A DNA stretch of 41,592 nucleotides. Origin: Monosiga brevicollis MX1. Lineage: Eukaryota > Opisthokonta > Choanoflagellata > Craspedida > Salpingoecidae. The notes beneath the pieces are model-generated. The model searched no databases. It saw only the letters and a list, made by a program, of their open reading frames with translations, and had not been told where the DNA came from. The translations under genes and the position numbers were made by a program. Where the stretch lies: the NCBI RefSeq assembly GCF_000002865.3, contig NW_001865059.1:147418-189009 (forward strand). Reading direction: 5' to 3'. Below, in pieces: positions 11,021 to 21,819 of this stretch; within the stretch, counting starts at the first letter, position 1, and each line of letters starts with the position of its first letter.

Positions 11021-11962
11021 CTATAGCGTCAACAGATGGCTGATGTTGAGGGCAAGGTGACAAGCCGATGCATGCTGGTAGAAGCGCGCCACGGCGTAGC
11101 GGTAGAGCTCAATGTCGTAGAGGGCCAACGCAGCCAGCTGTCGGTATCCCGCAGCCGAAGGCGGTGGTCCGGCGTGTGTGTTGCGATTCAAGCTTGTGGC
11201 CTCGCTTAAACGATCTGCAGGGACCTTGTCTGGACCCTCGGCCGCCTCGGGTCCCCCATAAAAGTCGGGCAACAGCCGGGCAAAGAGCGCCATGGAAGTG
11301 TCAAACTCCTCCGCCAGCCCCACAGCCACATACTTGTCCAGGTTGGACTGCGCCTTGCGCAACGTGGCCTCGCCAAAGTCCTGGCACTCGGGTGCGTGTC
11401 CGCAAAAGAAGCCCGTCATCAGATTGTTATGCTCCACGCTCTTTCCCAACAAATCGCAATGCTGCGGGTGAGACAAGCACTCGTCCACGCTCCAATCTGC
11501 CGCGACCGTGCCCGTCGGTCCACGAGCATTGACCGCTGCCCGGTACTGTTCTCGCTTTGGATATGAGCCCCGCAGCTTGTAGTAGTAAAGCGAAACTAGC
11601 CGAGCCACGGGCTCACGCACCATGTTGATGTATGCCGGCGCCGGCTGCACGCCATGTCGCTCAAAGTCCAGATAGCGCGTATGCTGATCGTACAGCACCG
11701 GCACCTCGTGCGCCGCAAAAAGAGCCTGCAGCCGCGCCACGTTGGCAGCCTCCTTGTCAAAGCTGAAAAAGGCGCTGTCGTTGTAAACCGTGCTGCCAAT
11801 GTGCACAAACCCATTTGTAGCCGCCCGAACGCTGGCCAGCCCCTTGGTCGATGTGCCAGCTGCCTTGGGGACGCGGTTATATATCACATTGGCAGGATGC
11901 TGTGCCACGCAGCTCTGATCCGAGGTAATGCGCCGCTCGCGTGCATGTAGCTCAACAGTTGA
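11021..11962 (-). CDS. Uronyl/heparan-sulfate 2-O-sulfotransferase-like protein, 5' end in assembly gap
   Basis: Golgi-type PAPS-dependent sulfotransferase of the HS2ST/UST group (Sulfotransfer_2), which puts sulfate on the uronic acid of glycosaminoglycan-like chains. Visible motifs are the 5'-phosphosulfate loop VIYNRVPKAAGTS, a YLDFERHGV segment, the 3'-phosphate site INMVREPVARLVSLYYYKLR, and NNLMTGFFCGHAPEC, the cysteine-containing stretch shared with HS2ST. The stop is at 11021-11023. The frame stays open upstream of the GTG at 11908 right into the N gap (11963), so the initiator Met and the expected signal-anchor helix are missing from the assembly. Roughly 313 residues remain. No intron is needed in the visible part. 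Which acceptor sugar it uses cannot be told from sequence. Confidence 0.88.
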   Translation of the reverse strand, partial: STVELHARERRITSDQSCVAQHPANVIYNRVPKAAGTSTKGLASVRAATNGFVHIGSTVYNDSAFFSFDKEAANVARLQALFAAHEVPVLYDQHTRYLDFERHGVQPAPAYINMVREPVARLVSLYYYKLRGSYPKREQYRAAVNARGPTGTVAADWSVDECLSHPQHCDLLGKSVEHNNLMTGFFCGHAPECQDFGEATLRKAQSNLDKYVAVGLAEEFDTSMALFARLLPDFYGGPEAAEGPDKVPADRLSEATSLNRNTHAGPPPSAAGYRQLAALALYDIELYRYAVARFYQHASACHLALNISHLLTL

Positions 11963-12321
11963 NNNNNNNNNNNNNNNNNNNNNNNNNNNNNNNNNNNNNN
12001 NNNNNNNNNNNNNNNNNNNNNNNNNNNNNNNNNNNNNNNNNNNNNNNNNNNNNNNNNNNNNNNNNNNNNNNNNNNNNNNNNNNNNNNNNNNNNNNNNNNN
12101 NNNNNNNNNNNNNNNNNNNNNNNNNNNNNNNNNNNNNNNNNNNNNNNNNNNNNNNNNNNNNNNNNNNNNNNNNNNNNNNNNNNNNNNNNNNNNNNNNNNN
12201 NNNNNNNNNNNNNNNNNNNNNNNNNNNNNNNNNNNNNNNNNNNNNNNNNNNNNNNNNNNNNNNNNNNNNNNNNNNNNNNNNNNNNNNNNNNNNNNNNNNN
12301 NNNNNNNNNNNNNNNNNNNNN
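11963..12321. other. Assembly gap (359 N)
   Basis: Unresolved bases, bordered on the right by GA and GT repeats. The gap hides the 5' end of the sulfotransferase gene. The run length may be an estimate rather than a measured size. Confidence 0.99.
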
Positions 12322-12341
12322 CTTCACCTGCTTAACACAAA

Positions 12342-12475
<134 letters not shown>

Positions 12476-12660
12476 CGGTGTGACGGTGAGTGGGACGGGC
12501 AGAGAACCCAACAGTAGAGCGATCGCACGGGGGCGGATTGACTGGATTTTGCTGCTGGTGCCGCTTGCACGTTGATCGCTGGCTGCGTTTTGTGTGATCT
12601 TCGGTTTTGGCTTTGCCACTCTATTGTTGTGATTCGGTTGTTGGTAGCTGAAGCCACACC

Positions 12661-12759
12661 ATGGCGCCACCCTGGCATCACGGCGAGCTCACAAAGGAAC
12701 AAGCCGAAGGTACGGACGGACCAAGTTGCCCCGGGTTGGGCTGCTGCTGTTGCTGCTGT

Positions 12760-12794
<35 letters not shown>

Positions 12795-15700
12795 TTGCTG
12801 TTGCTGTTGTCGTTGTTGCTGCTGCTGCTGCTTCCCCATTCGGTTTGCAAATGGATCCGACCAAGCCCTCACAAACTCGTCTCGTGCTCCAACGTGGCCT
12901 GCCAGCACTCTGCTCTCCTTTTGAAACAGGCGCGTGGTTTGTTTATCAGTCGGTCGCCCGCAATCTCCTCGTCCTCTGCTTCAAGTTCAAGGGCAAAGTT
13001 ACAACCCATGCCCTCGAAAAGGTTTGTCGGCACCTCCATTTTCCTACCTGTTTCCAGCAATAGCCTCAACTAGCGTCCACCTCACTGGTGGCCTCGGACT
13101 CTCGACTGCCCGCCCTCACCCTGCACCAGCGTGATGATGTGTGGTGCGTCAACGGCAAGGACTTTGGCATCAAGGCCGAGTCTATGGCCCGCTTGATCCA
13201 ACGCCTCACCAAGCCGCTGGCGGGCTGGCCCACCCCGCTTTCCATTCCCATCTTCAAGGGTGAGACTTTTCCGCCCGACGACACTCCATTGGAAGACATT
13301 CCATACTTCCATGGCGCCCTGCCCAAGGACATTTGTGACGCCTCATTGGCCAAGATGGGCATGAAGGACGGCACTTACATGCTCCGTTTGTACAAGCCCA
13401 ATGACCCGAGCATCCTAGTCCTGACCGTTGTGTACAAGGGAAAACCCACCCATCACCAGGTGCAGCACGAAGCAACCGTCTGGTCAATCAATCGCAAAGT
13501 TCTGCCCGGCTGCACCTCGGTGCGCCGCCTCGTTGCTGCCCTGGCCGTCACACATGCCGACTTTTGGCCCGTGCCTCTCATGCTGCCAGTCATCAACCCA
13601 CGCTGCGACACTGTCAAGCCACCTACTCAACGCGGCTCTTCTGCTGCTGCATCGCCGTCTCCGACGCCGGATCCCCAAAACACCCCATCAGCAGAGTCGG
13701 TGCCATCTTCAGAGATGCCCCAAACAGACACAAGCAACCAATACGGCAACGACGCTTCAGAAGAAGCGCCAACCGAAGCAAAGTCTGTGACCACACCTGA
13801 AATAGAGTCCAACATTTCAAGTAAACCTGAACCCCAGCCTGAGCTCCAGCCAGAATCTGAACCCCAGTCCCAGCCAGAACCTGAACCCCAGTCCCAGCCA
13901 GAGCCTGAACCCCAGTCCCAGCCAGAACCTGAATCCCAGCCCCAGCCAGAACCTGAACCCCAGTCCCAGCCAGAACCTGAGCCCCAGTCCCAGCCAGAAC
14001 CTGAACCTGAACTTCAAGCGGATGTTGCAAACAACAACGCGCCCAAAGCAGAGATCAAGGCAACCCCTGACGCCCCTGAAACTCTCCCCGAGGCCGATGC
14101 AACAGCGGACACCCACCAGACCAAAGCCGGCACGCAACTGGAGAACCCAGCAAATGCCAAGGGGCTGGTTGACGAAAGCATTTATGGCACAGTGGACGAA
14201 GCCGAGGCCCTGATTAAGACGCGTCTTCAGGACCGCGTCAAAGCAATCAACACCACTCGGGAGCCTGATGAGTGGGTAACCCCAGAAGTGGAAATTCGCC
14301 AGGGTTTGGTTGGCCAGTCTATCAAGGCGCTTCTGCCCTCAGACGATGCCCAGGTGCCCTCCGTTGAGATTGTCCTGCCCCATCCCGACTTTGACGAGCA
14401 CGAGCTCACCGTGGAGCCCAGCATGACCCTCTACTATCATGGTGATATCACGCCCGCGCAAGCCGAGGCTGCCCTTAATGCAGCCAAAGACGGGCAATAT
14501 TTGCTGCGAGCCCACGAGGCCAGCCGTCATGCCTTTGCCGTGATTCTGTCTCATGTGCACAATGGTAGCATTCTTCATACACCTCTGACCCAAAGCGACC
14601 TGAATGGCAGTTTCAAGATTGGACAGGTCGCTACTGGTGAGCGCAACCTCAATGACGCCTTGCGCTTTCTCCACGCACAGCAACCAGGTATGTTGCATTT
14701 GTTTCCTGCCCAAACCTGGTCTGCCTGTATCCGAGCAGACCACACCTGAGAGGCCTGCGCCGCACGGTGTTTTTCTTTTTTTCCATGCAACAACTGCATG
14801 GGCCGACCATGATAGGCTGGCCGCATCCCCTAACGGAAGGCATCCAGGGCATCAAAGTCCTCTCGGCGGCGGAGAAGAGCAAAATGCGCCAGGCCAATAA
14901 CCAAGCCATTGAGGAAGCTGCCCAACGCCAGCAGGCCTTGGTCGAGGAAGCCAAACGTGAACAGGCCAGAGCACGGGGATCACACCGTGCTGCCACCACC
15001 AAAGCCGAAGTCAATCTGGAGGCTCAGCGCCAACGAGCCATGGAAGAAGAGATGCAATCGCTGCGTGCTGCTCAGCTGGAAGAACGTCGAGCGCAGATGC
15101 GCGAGCAGATTCGCCAAAAGCTCGTGGCCGAACGCAAAGCGCAGGCTTTGAAGGATCTCCGCGAACAACGTCGCCAAGAAGCCGAAGCTGCCCTTGCCGT
15201 AAGATTATCAAGCCATCTGCTCACTAACATGTAAACATTTGCCGCTGCCGGTGCTCACCTTGGTATGCCCCACTGACTGATTTTCTACACAGGCCGCTCG
15301 TGCTTTCAAACCAGAGGTCGAAGTGAATCTCGACTCTGATGATGAAGATGCTGGTGTGCTGGGCCCGGAGGAACTCGATGAATGGCGACGTAATGCTCTC
15401 AAAAGTTTGTTTGACCGCGCCGCACACGCACGCGGGAGATCTTTGTCTTTGGGACCCGGTAGCTCATCGCTCTGTCATTGAACTTTAAAACATTCATAGA
15501 TGCCGAGAGTGGTGGCCCAGAGCTCATGGAGAGTATCTATGCCGCACCGGATGCGGCGCTGAAGCAAGACGAGACATCTGCCAGTGATATTGCTGGCAAT
15601 GCGCCGCTATATTCCGATTTTTCCACAACCATGTCACGCACACCCAGTACAACCGCTCTTCGCAACGACCCCGAGTTGCCCAACCCCTATGGCGTGGCGA

Positions 15701-16014
15701 CCAACGCCATTGCCGAGGAGCCTGATGCTATTGCCGCTAGTCACAATGTGGATGAGGGTGGCGCATATGGTGAAGCTGTGGATCGCTCAGCAGGCCCGTC
15801 TACAGGCGTGGAATCCAACACGTACGAAGTGCCTGCTGAGGCAAAAGAAGAGGCAACCACGTCCGCCTCACCGAGCCAAGCCGCGGCTCAGGCTCAAGCA
15901 GCACCTGCCGCAGCGGCAGCACCGGAATCTGCCCGCGATGAGACACCTTCCTCGCCTCCTGCCAAGTCCAAAGGCGGGCCCGATGACAAGAAGAAGGGTT
16001 GCCTCGTCATGTAG
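12661..16014 (+). CDS. Triple-SH2 adaptor with coiled coil, tyrosine motifs and CAAX lipid anchor
   Basis: Predicted membrane-tethered phosphotyrosine adaptor with no kinase or phosphatase domain. Exons 12661-12709, 12930-13021, 13130-14687, 14816-15198, 15293-15404 and 15500-16014 join in phase (902 residues). SH2-1 (about 1-85; [29 protein letters not shown]) has Tyr where the FLVR Arg should be. SH2-2 (about 106-200; [14 protein letters not shown]) and SH2-3 (about 480-575; [18 protein letters not shown]) keep it. All three end in a similar [G/F]WP.PL element, which I used to choose the exon 4 acceptor. Between SH2-2 and SH2-3 lies a PQSQPEPE repeat. Residues about 580-705 form a charged coiled coil. 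The tail has Tyr motifs SIYAAP, PLYSDF, NPYGVA, GAYGEA and TYEVPA, and ends KKKGCLVM, a polybasic CAAX box. The short SH2-1 junction (exon 1/2) is the least certain. Confidence 0.85.
12741..12831. repeat. CTG/TTG triplet repeat in intron 1 of the SH2 adaptor
   Basis: Run of tgctgctgt/tgctgc triplets inside the first intron (12710-12929). The frames across it read poly-Cys, poly-Leu or (minus) poly-Gln but end in stops before exon 2, so it is treated as non-coding. Confidence 0.85.
13826..14010 (+). repeat. 24-bp in-frame coding repeat (PQSQPEPE)
   Basis: About seven tandem copies of a 24-bp unit resembling cagtcccagccagaacctga inside exon 3 of the adaptor, encoding Pro-Gln-Ser-Gln-Pro-Glu-Pro-Glu. 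It forms an extended, acidic, probably disordered linker between SH2-2 and SH2-3. Near-identical units suggest copy-number variation. Confidence 0.93.
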
Positions 16015-16171
16015 GACCTCTTTTCCAGGCGGTGTGAGAAGTAGGAGGGGTTGACGCAGTGTTCGTGATTGTTTGGTTTTCAATTTGTCTTCTTCTTAGC
16101 CAAGCGTGTCACAATCGAAAGAAATGGAACTTCTTTTAGATGTCAGTTGTTCTTGGAGCAAACCTCCTGCT

Positions 16172-19100
16172 TTAGACGACCACGGGGTCCGCTTGCTCCA
16201 GCAGCGCAAACACAGTCGTGGCATTCACTGCATAGTGTGGGTTGGGTGCAGGAAACTGGGCCGCGTAATACCAGTGGTCGCTTTTATCCGCAATGACTGT
16301 AGTATCATCGCGGAGCAGCTCCTTGGGGCCACAGCATCGACTCGTTTCATACCAGACAGTGTCTGCACTGACGGTTGCCAGACGCTCAATCAGAGTCAAC
16401 GCAAGTGCTTGCAAGTCCGCGTCCAAGCGGTTGTCCAAATACTGCACCGCCGCTCGGCAGAGCAGCCGTGTGTCAGCCACCGAAGGCGTTAGATTGTTCC
16501 ACATGTCCGCAAAGACTCCCAAAATTTTGGCCACCAGTCGGTGGCGTGGTCCATTCAGGCTACAAGCCACAAGGAAGGACATAAAATGAGGTAACAAAAT
16601 ACAAACACAAGCAGACAAAGAAACATCGACGGCGCTTCAGGTGCCATGCTAGCAGAACGCCTAGGCACATGGCTGCGAAAGGTGAGGTGGCCCAAAACTC
16701 ACCGATTGGCAAAGTCGGAAGGCTCGGCCAACAAGGCGCCATGCTGCTCGCGTAGTTGCTGCAATAAGATTGGAGCCAATTCACTGCTCATAAACGGCAT
16801 TGTGAGTGAATGTGGATGAATACCACTCATGACCAGTCGCAACTATTAGCAAGCACGGTCAAGAAAGGTACGTACGTTACAAAGCGGCGGCGTAAAAAGG
16901 ATCCACAGGCCCGGCTCAATGCAGGCAATACGTTGAGTGCGGCGAGCGCCACAAACGGCTTGCTAACACGCAAACACGGAAGCTATGGCACAATTTTTTT
17001 CAGCAGCATCACCAAGTAAGCTGCCCAATCACGGAGCACATGGTTGGATGTTTCAAGCTTGAAAGGCATTAGCGTACCAGAATGGGCCAGATTTGGGCCA
17101 CGATGGGCAAGAGCTCATTCTCAAAAGGTGCCAACACGCCGACCCCGGCTGTCAGGGCTTGAAGCAGAATCAGGCGCTCTTGGTCATTGCTGTTGCCGAG
17201 CAGGTGCTTGATGCGGCGCAAGGCCTAGATCGAGGTCAACATTTCCAGAGCCGCGGCGTAATGAGCATGGCCAAATATTTGAGGCTTTGACACCAAGACC
17301 CCTCCAAAAAAAACATACTTCCACCACGAGCATGGCATGGGGAGGTGGGGGTGGGTCTTGTGCGTGGGCGTCATTGGGATCTGGGGCATCGATGGTAGGC
17401 TCAGCAGTGCGCAAGCCATCAACGCCAACATGAAGCGAGTCTTGGGGCAGTCGCGGGCTCCACCGCTCGACGGCCACCAGAACGCTAAAAAAAAAAAAAA
17501 AAAAAGGTGGCCAAAATAAGCAAGTCGCAGCCCCTTGCAGTCGTAGGCCCAAACATGCAGACATGTATGATTGCTGTTTGAAAGTAAGGGCATGGAAATG
17601 GTGCTTGGCAGCGAGTTTGGCACAAATACGAAATGAACCACAGAGATACATGATATGCGTACTTGCGCAGAATCAGCAGGAATTGGGTTTGCAAATGGGG
17701 ATGGTAGCCATCGAGGGCACCAAAGACGTCTTGCATCATGTCCTTCACGGGAAGCAACAACTCGGGCGGACTGTATTCAAGCATGCGCTGCAAGCCAAAT
17801 GCGGCTTGTTCATCAACGTTCATATACCTTTTTGAAGTAGGGGACGATGAGGTGGAGCGCAAAAAAAATAAAAAAAATAAAAAGAGGAAAGGAAAGAGGC
17901 AGACATTGGTGCAGACGAACCGGATGCGTAGCGTAATGTCATTGATAAGGTAATCAACGTTGTCACTGAGGAGCGCCGCGGCGTCCGTGTAACCACAGGC
18001 ATGGGCCACTTGCACCATGGCCCACTGGGCGCTGCCGAACCAGAGCCAGACATGAATAGAATGAGCCCCGACGATTGCAGCGGTGTGGACATGGCGTGCC
18101 CAGCACGAGCTTTCACACCTGCTATTGACGGCTGTTTCGGGTAGTCCCGTGTGCAACAAAAGCATGAACATCAAGTGCATAAGACGCTCCCGCAGTGCCC
18201 GCTGAAGAACCTGAGATCGTGCCGAGAGGAAAGTGAGGCCGGTCTGTGATTGCATCTGCCACCGCCTCGTAAATTGGATGGGTGGTACACCCTACCTGGG
18301 CAGCTTGACCCACAGTCTCGAGCAAGAGGCACGTAAAGACGGTGACGCGAGCAACGCGATGGGCTGTTGAAGGAGCATCTTTTGCATTGTTTGAGTGGGC
18401 AGGGGTCACAGGCTGCAGGGCTTTTCCCGAGGCCCAGGAACGGGCTGCATCGAGGAGGTCACCATCCGTGCACATTGCCAACGCGAGATCCGCCAGGCTG
18501 CGCTGCTGTGGCATGAAACCTGTGCCAGCATCAGAATTTCGACTAGATGTAGAAGGGGGGCGGCTCGCCGTCAGATGTTTCCAGCTCTGAGCAACGCTGC
18601 CTTGCCACGGGCTGCTTTTAGGCGCACTTGGCAAGTTGGATTGCCCGGGAATGTCCGTAGACGGCGAGTGTGCTGCAGCAAAGGAGTCTGTATCAGGTGT
18701 TGAGAGAGCGCCTTGCACCAGGAGAAGCCACTCGGGTCGCTCGTGCAAGATGACCCGTTCAGCGTCCAGGGCATCCTCCAGGTGCAGTCCAAGCCCGCGA
18801 GCCATGCCCAGGCGCAGGAATTCGTCCATGAGGTCAGCGGTGGTGGTCAGATGAAATTGACGATACACGCGGCGCATGCGCTGAGCCGTGCCGAGGACGT
18901 CATCCACGACCACGTGCTCCTGATCGGGAGCAGCATGCTGATTGACAATTGCGAGGCATTGATCCACATCAAGGCGAAGGGCAGCAACGCAAGCGCGCAA
19001 AACGCGACCGGCGGTGTCCGCATCGGCAAAGACGGGGGTTGTGGCGGGCAGTATGCGCAAATAGGCGTTGAGGCGTCTAAGGTGGCGCTGAAAGGCATCT

Positions 19101-20418
19101 TCGGTCCAGGCTTGATGCTGTAGAACAAGCTGGTGGAGTCGCTCACGCAGTAGCGCCGTAATAACGCTCGTGAGCCGGTTGGTGTGCAGAGCAGCCAAGC
19201 AAGTCTGGGCCAGCGAGGCAATGGTCTGAGCATCGTCGCTGCTCAGCAGCACAAGGGTATCAATCCAGGACGGCACACAAGCTGGTAGGGCGCGCGCGCA
19301 GCGCAGCGCAGCTAGGCAGCAACAGCGCGCGGTGGCCTCTCGTACCGAGGCCGCCTGATGCAGGACCACAGTATGAAAGAGTTGTTGATTCAGATGTTCG
19401 ACCATGGGCACCGTGCGGCCCCACCAAGCGGCGTCGGGTGTTTGCCGCAGAGAATAGGGCTGGTCAGCAGACGAGGTCTCTGAGGCGACCACGGGGTCGT
19501 CTGACAGTTGGTCTGACGAGTCCGTCGAACGGTCGGCGGTGTCGCGCACCGTCTCGGCGAGCTCACGCAAGTCATCAAGGGGGCTGGTATCCGGGGGCAA
19601 GTTGTTGTCAGCCACGGCGTGGCAAAGGATGGCAGTGAGAAGCCGCAGACCGACGACGGCCACAGGAGCCGCGCCGTGCACGATGCGACGCAGGACCTTG
19701 GTCACAAGCGAGAGCAGTCCGGGCACCATGAAGGTGGCTACACCGGTATCACGGCGCGCAGCGCCTTCATAGAGGTGTAGCAGCAGCTCGCCGGCAGCAG
19801 CGCGAACAGCAGAGCTTCGTTGGGTATTTTCAAGCACGGTGCCCAGTTCGGCAACAAGTTGACCTAGGGCGGGCAAGTACTGATCGCTGCAGAGCGGGGC
19901 CATTATATCGGACCTTGAAAAGACCAAGGCCTCGGTGGCCTGAACAATGGCCAGGGCCACATCGTCGGCGATGGACACGGCAACACCGCGGCCAGCTAGC
20001 ACGAGCCCGAGAATTTGAAAATGTTGAAGGGCCAGTGGCAAGGGGATAGCCTGGCCCCCATGGCGGAAAAGAATGCCCAGTGCCTGGAGCGCGGCAATGA
20101 CGTCTTTCTCCTTGGCCTGCTTGCCGGCAATCACCACGCGCAGCGGCATGCAAATATGCTCAGCCAATGCCGCCAAGGCCGGCGGTGGGATCTACCAGGA
20201 CACGCATGCCAGACACTGAGGCGAGCGCAACAAGCAACACATGCCCATCACCCACGGCTCGCTCCTGCACCCACGGCACACCGCACACCGCACACCGCAA
20301 AGCAAGTCCAAACCTGCAGAATAACCTGCTGCACCTCCTCACAGGCCGCTGCATCCAAGCGCTGCACCAGGCGTTGCACCGCCCCACGCAGCCGATCCAA
20401 CATCCCCGTCATCGCCAT
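16172..20418 (-). CDS. TTI1: TELO2-interacting protein 1 (TTI1)
   Basis: HEAT-repeat subunit of the TTT complex (TELO2-TTI1-TTI2), which helps HSP90 fold and stabilise PIKK kinases such as mTOR, ATM and ATR. Exons on the minus strand: 20314-20418, 18296-20191, 18119-18210, 17921-18031, 17663-17827, 17319-17484, 17078-17224, 16876-16958, 16703-16786 and 16172-16559. All keep phase and give 1078 residues (human 1089). Exon 2 (632 codons) is the HEAT solenoid. The clearest signature is VAHACGYTDAAALLSDNVDY, then YLINDITLRIR, matching the TTI1 cysteine/glycine-tyrosine region. Others are KDMMQDVFGALD, NELLPIVAQIWPIL and ACGSFLRRRF. Start: first ATG of an ATG GCG ATG context; a second in-frame ATG is nearby. 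The exon 7/8 boundary may be a few residues off. It converges on the SH2 adaptor with only 157 bp between stops. Confidence 0.94.
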
Positions 20419-20570
20419 GGGATCCTGTTCCTCGTTGACCGCCTTCCCCGCCTCCTCCCCAGCCGTCCCTCCCCCTCACACACTCCTCACACCACACACC
20501 ACACACCACACACCTCACGTGCTGCGCGCAGACACAGACCTCCCGCCTCTCTCTCTCATAAAAAAAAAAC

Positions 20571-20624
<54 letters not shown>

Positions 20625-20682
20625 TTTTTTTTTTTTTTGAGTATTTTTCGTTATTTTTTCGTTATTTTCGAACGAATTTCTT

Positions 20683-20726
<44 letters not shown>

Positions 20727-21065
20727 CTTGAAACATCAAATCAGTCAGACCTATAGACCTATGGAAGTAGTTGTTACATGTAGTGTCAACCTCTATCATC
20801 CATCTGGGGGTATTGAGAGGTTGTGGATTATGGTTAGACAGGTTGGAGCACTCGACCAGTAAAATGGCTGCGCGTCCCGGCTGGGGGTCGCCAACCCAGA
20901 CTCGGAACTGAATCGCTCCATGTGTTAATTGATTGCTCATTGATTGGAAGGCAAATACATGGTTCGGTTGGATTCAAAGTACGGTGACCGTTGCGCGCTG
21001 CTGTAGTTTTACGAGCTTAATACGGCGTCATTGGTTTTCATGACAACGCACTGCGACGCGACGGT
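20419..21065. other. Intergenic: GT and poly-T tracts
   Basis: Upstream of TTI1. It holds cacaccacac runs (20476-20515), a (GT)n of about 50 bp (20573-20623), T runs at 20626-20638 and a roughly 45-bp T tract (20681-20726). The rest is unique sequence without a recognisable gene. Confidence 0.8.
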
Positions 21066-21613
21066 ATGAAACCGAAGGAGGAACGATCTGTAACTGCCTG
21101 TTGTGGCCGCCCCAATTGGGTCTTTCGCTTCGGGAATAATTGGGCGAAGAGCTACTACACGCACGGGCACCAGCATCAACAACTTGCAAAACCGGGGGAG
21201 CTGCTCGCTCTTGCAAAGGAGGTTCTCGTGCCGGTGGAGGGCGCTGTCGGTGCCCAGCAAGCACGGTTTTTTTTTGCATTTTACCAGGAAGCGGGCCAGC
21301 TCCCTCGTCAGGTCGAGAAAGCTCTTTTGCAAGACCTTGGCAACTACAGGGGCTTTCTGTACCTCCATTGGTCTTCATTTTTTCCGACAGAGAACGCTGC
21401 CTGGATGCAAAGCTTCTGGCGGAGGAGCGCAAACCCACTTGGACACTGGCAGAGTTTGCTAATCGCTCGCTCCTCAAGAACGGCGACGAAAAGGTCTACC
21501 GGTTTCATGCTCAAGTGAAAGGTGAGGATGCTCACACTTGGGAGTGCTATGTTTCTATCGACGAATCTCCATTTGACCCTGTTAGCGTCAAATCCGTGCT
21601 TCCACGCATTTGA
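21066..21613 (+). CDS. Unrecognised protein, two-exon model
   Basis: I do not recognise a family. The first frame opens at ATG 21066 (MKPKEERSVTACC...) and reads a plausible globular sequence to about 21358. The reading then continues sensibly in another frame (CLDAKLLAEERKPTWTLAEF ... HTWECYVSIDESPFDPVSV) to a stop at 21613. A GT-AG segment at 21359-21390 with a pyrimidine-rich end (ttttttccgacag) reconciles the frames in phase, giving 171 residues. At 32 bp it would be the shortest intron in this window, so a frameshift or assembly error is an alternative. The opposite strand has a competing frame (21009-21368). No signal peptide, membrane helix or motif is seen. Confidence 0.42.
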
Positions 21614-21654
21614 GCACTCCCACTGCTTTCGCACACTCAGTTTCGGTCACTATG

Positions 21655-21819
21655 GGTCTTTCCACTGAAACCCCCATAGCTGTTGTGACCTCACACACAC
21701 TTAGACCCCCGATTCCTGGCACACGCCTTGGGGCCATAAGCTTGTCACTACTGTTGTTTCTCCTTGTTGTGACACCTGCGGTTGGGCAAGGGTTGCACTT
21801 TCCCTATCCTTGGGATTGA
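21655..21819 (+). CDS. Short putative secretory ORF
   Basis: Starting at ATG 21652-21654 (MGLSTETPIAVV...), the product has a hydrophobic stretch (ISLSLLLFLLVVTPAVGQ) that looks like a signal peptide with an Ala-x-Gly-type cleavage site, then stops after GLHFPYPWD. The stop falls inside the first copy of the 87-bp direct repeat, where another frame stays open (GIERLYSDSNGAPGLVTVNA). A splice could join the two, but I cannot fix its borders. It may be a genuine small secreted protein, the first exon of a longer one, or chance. Confidence 0.28.
   Translation, partial: GLSTETPIAVVTSHTLRPPIPGTRLGAISLSLLLFLLVVTPAVGQGLHFPYPWD

Noticed and set aside
12678-12908. Poly-Gln frame on the minus strand
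   Set aside because: It lies inside intron 1 of the SH2 adaptor and consists only of the CAG repeat.
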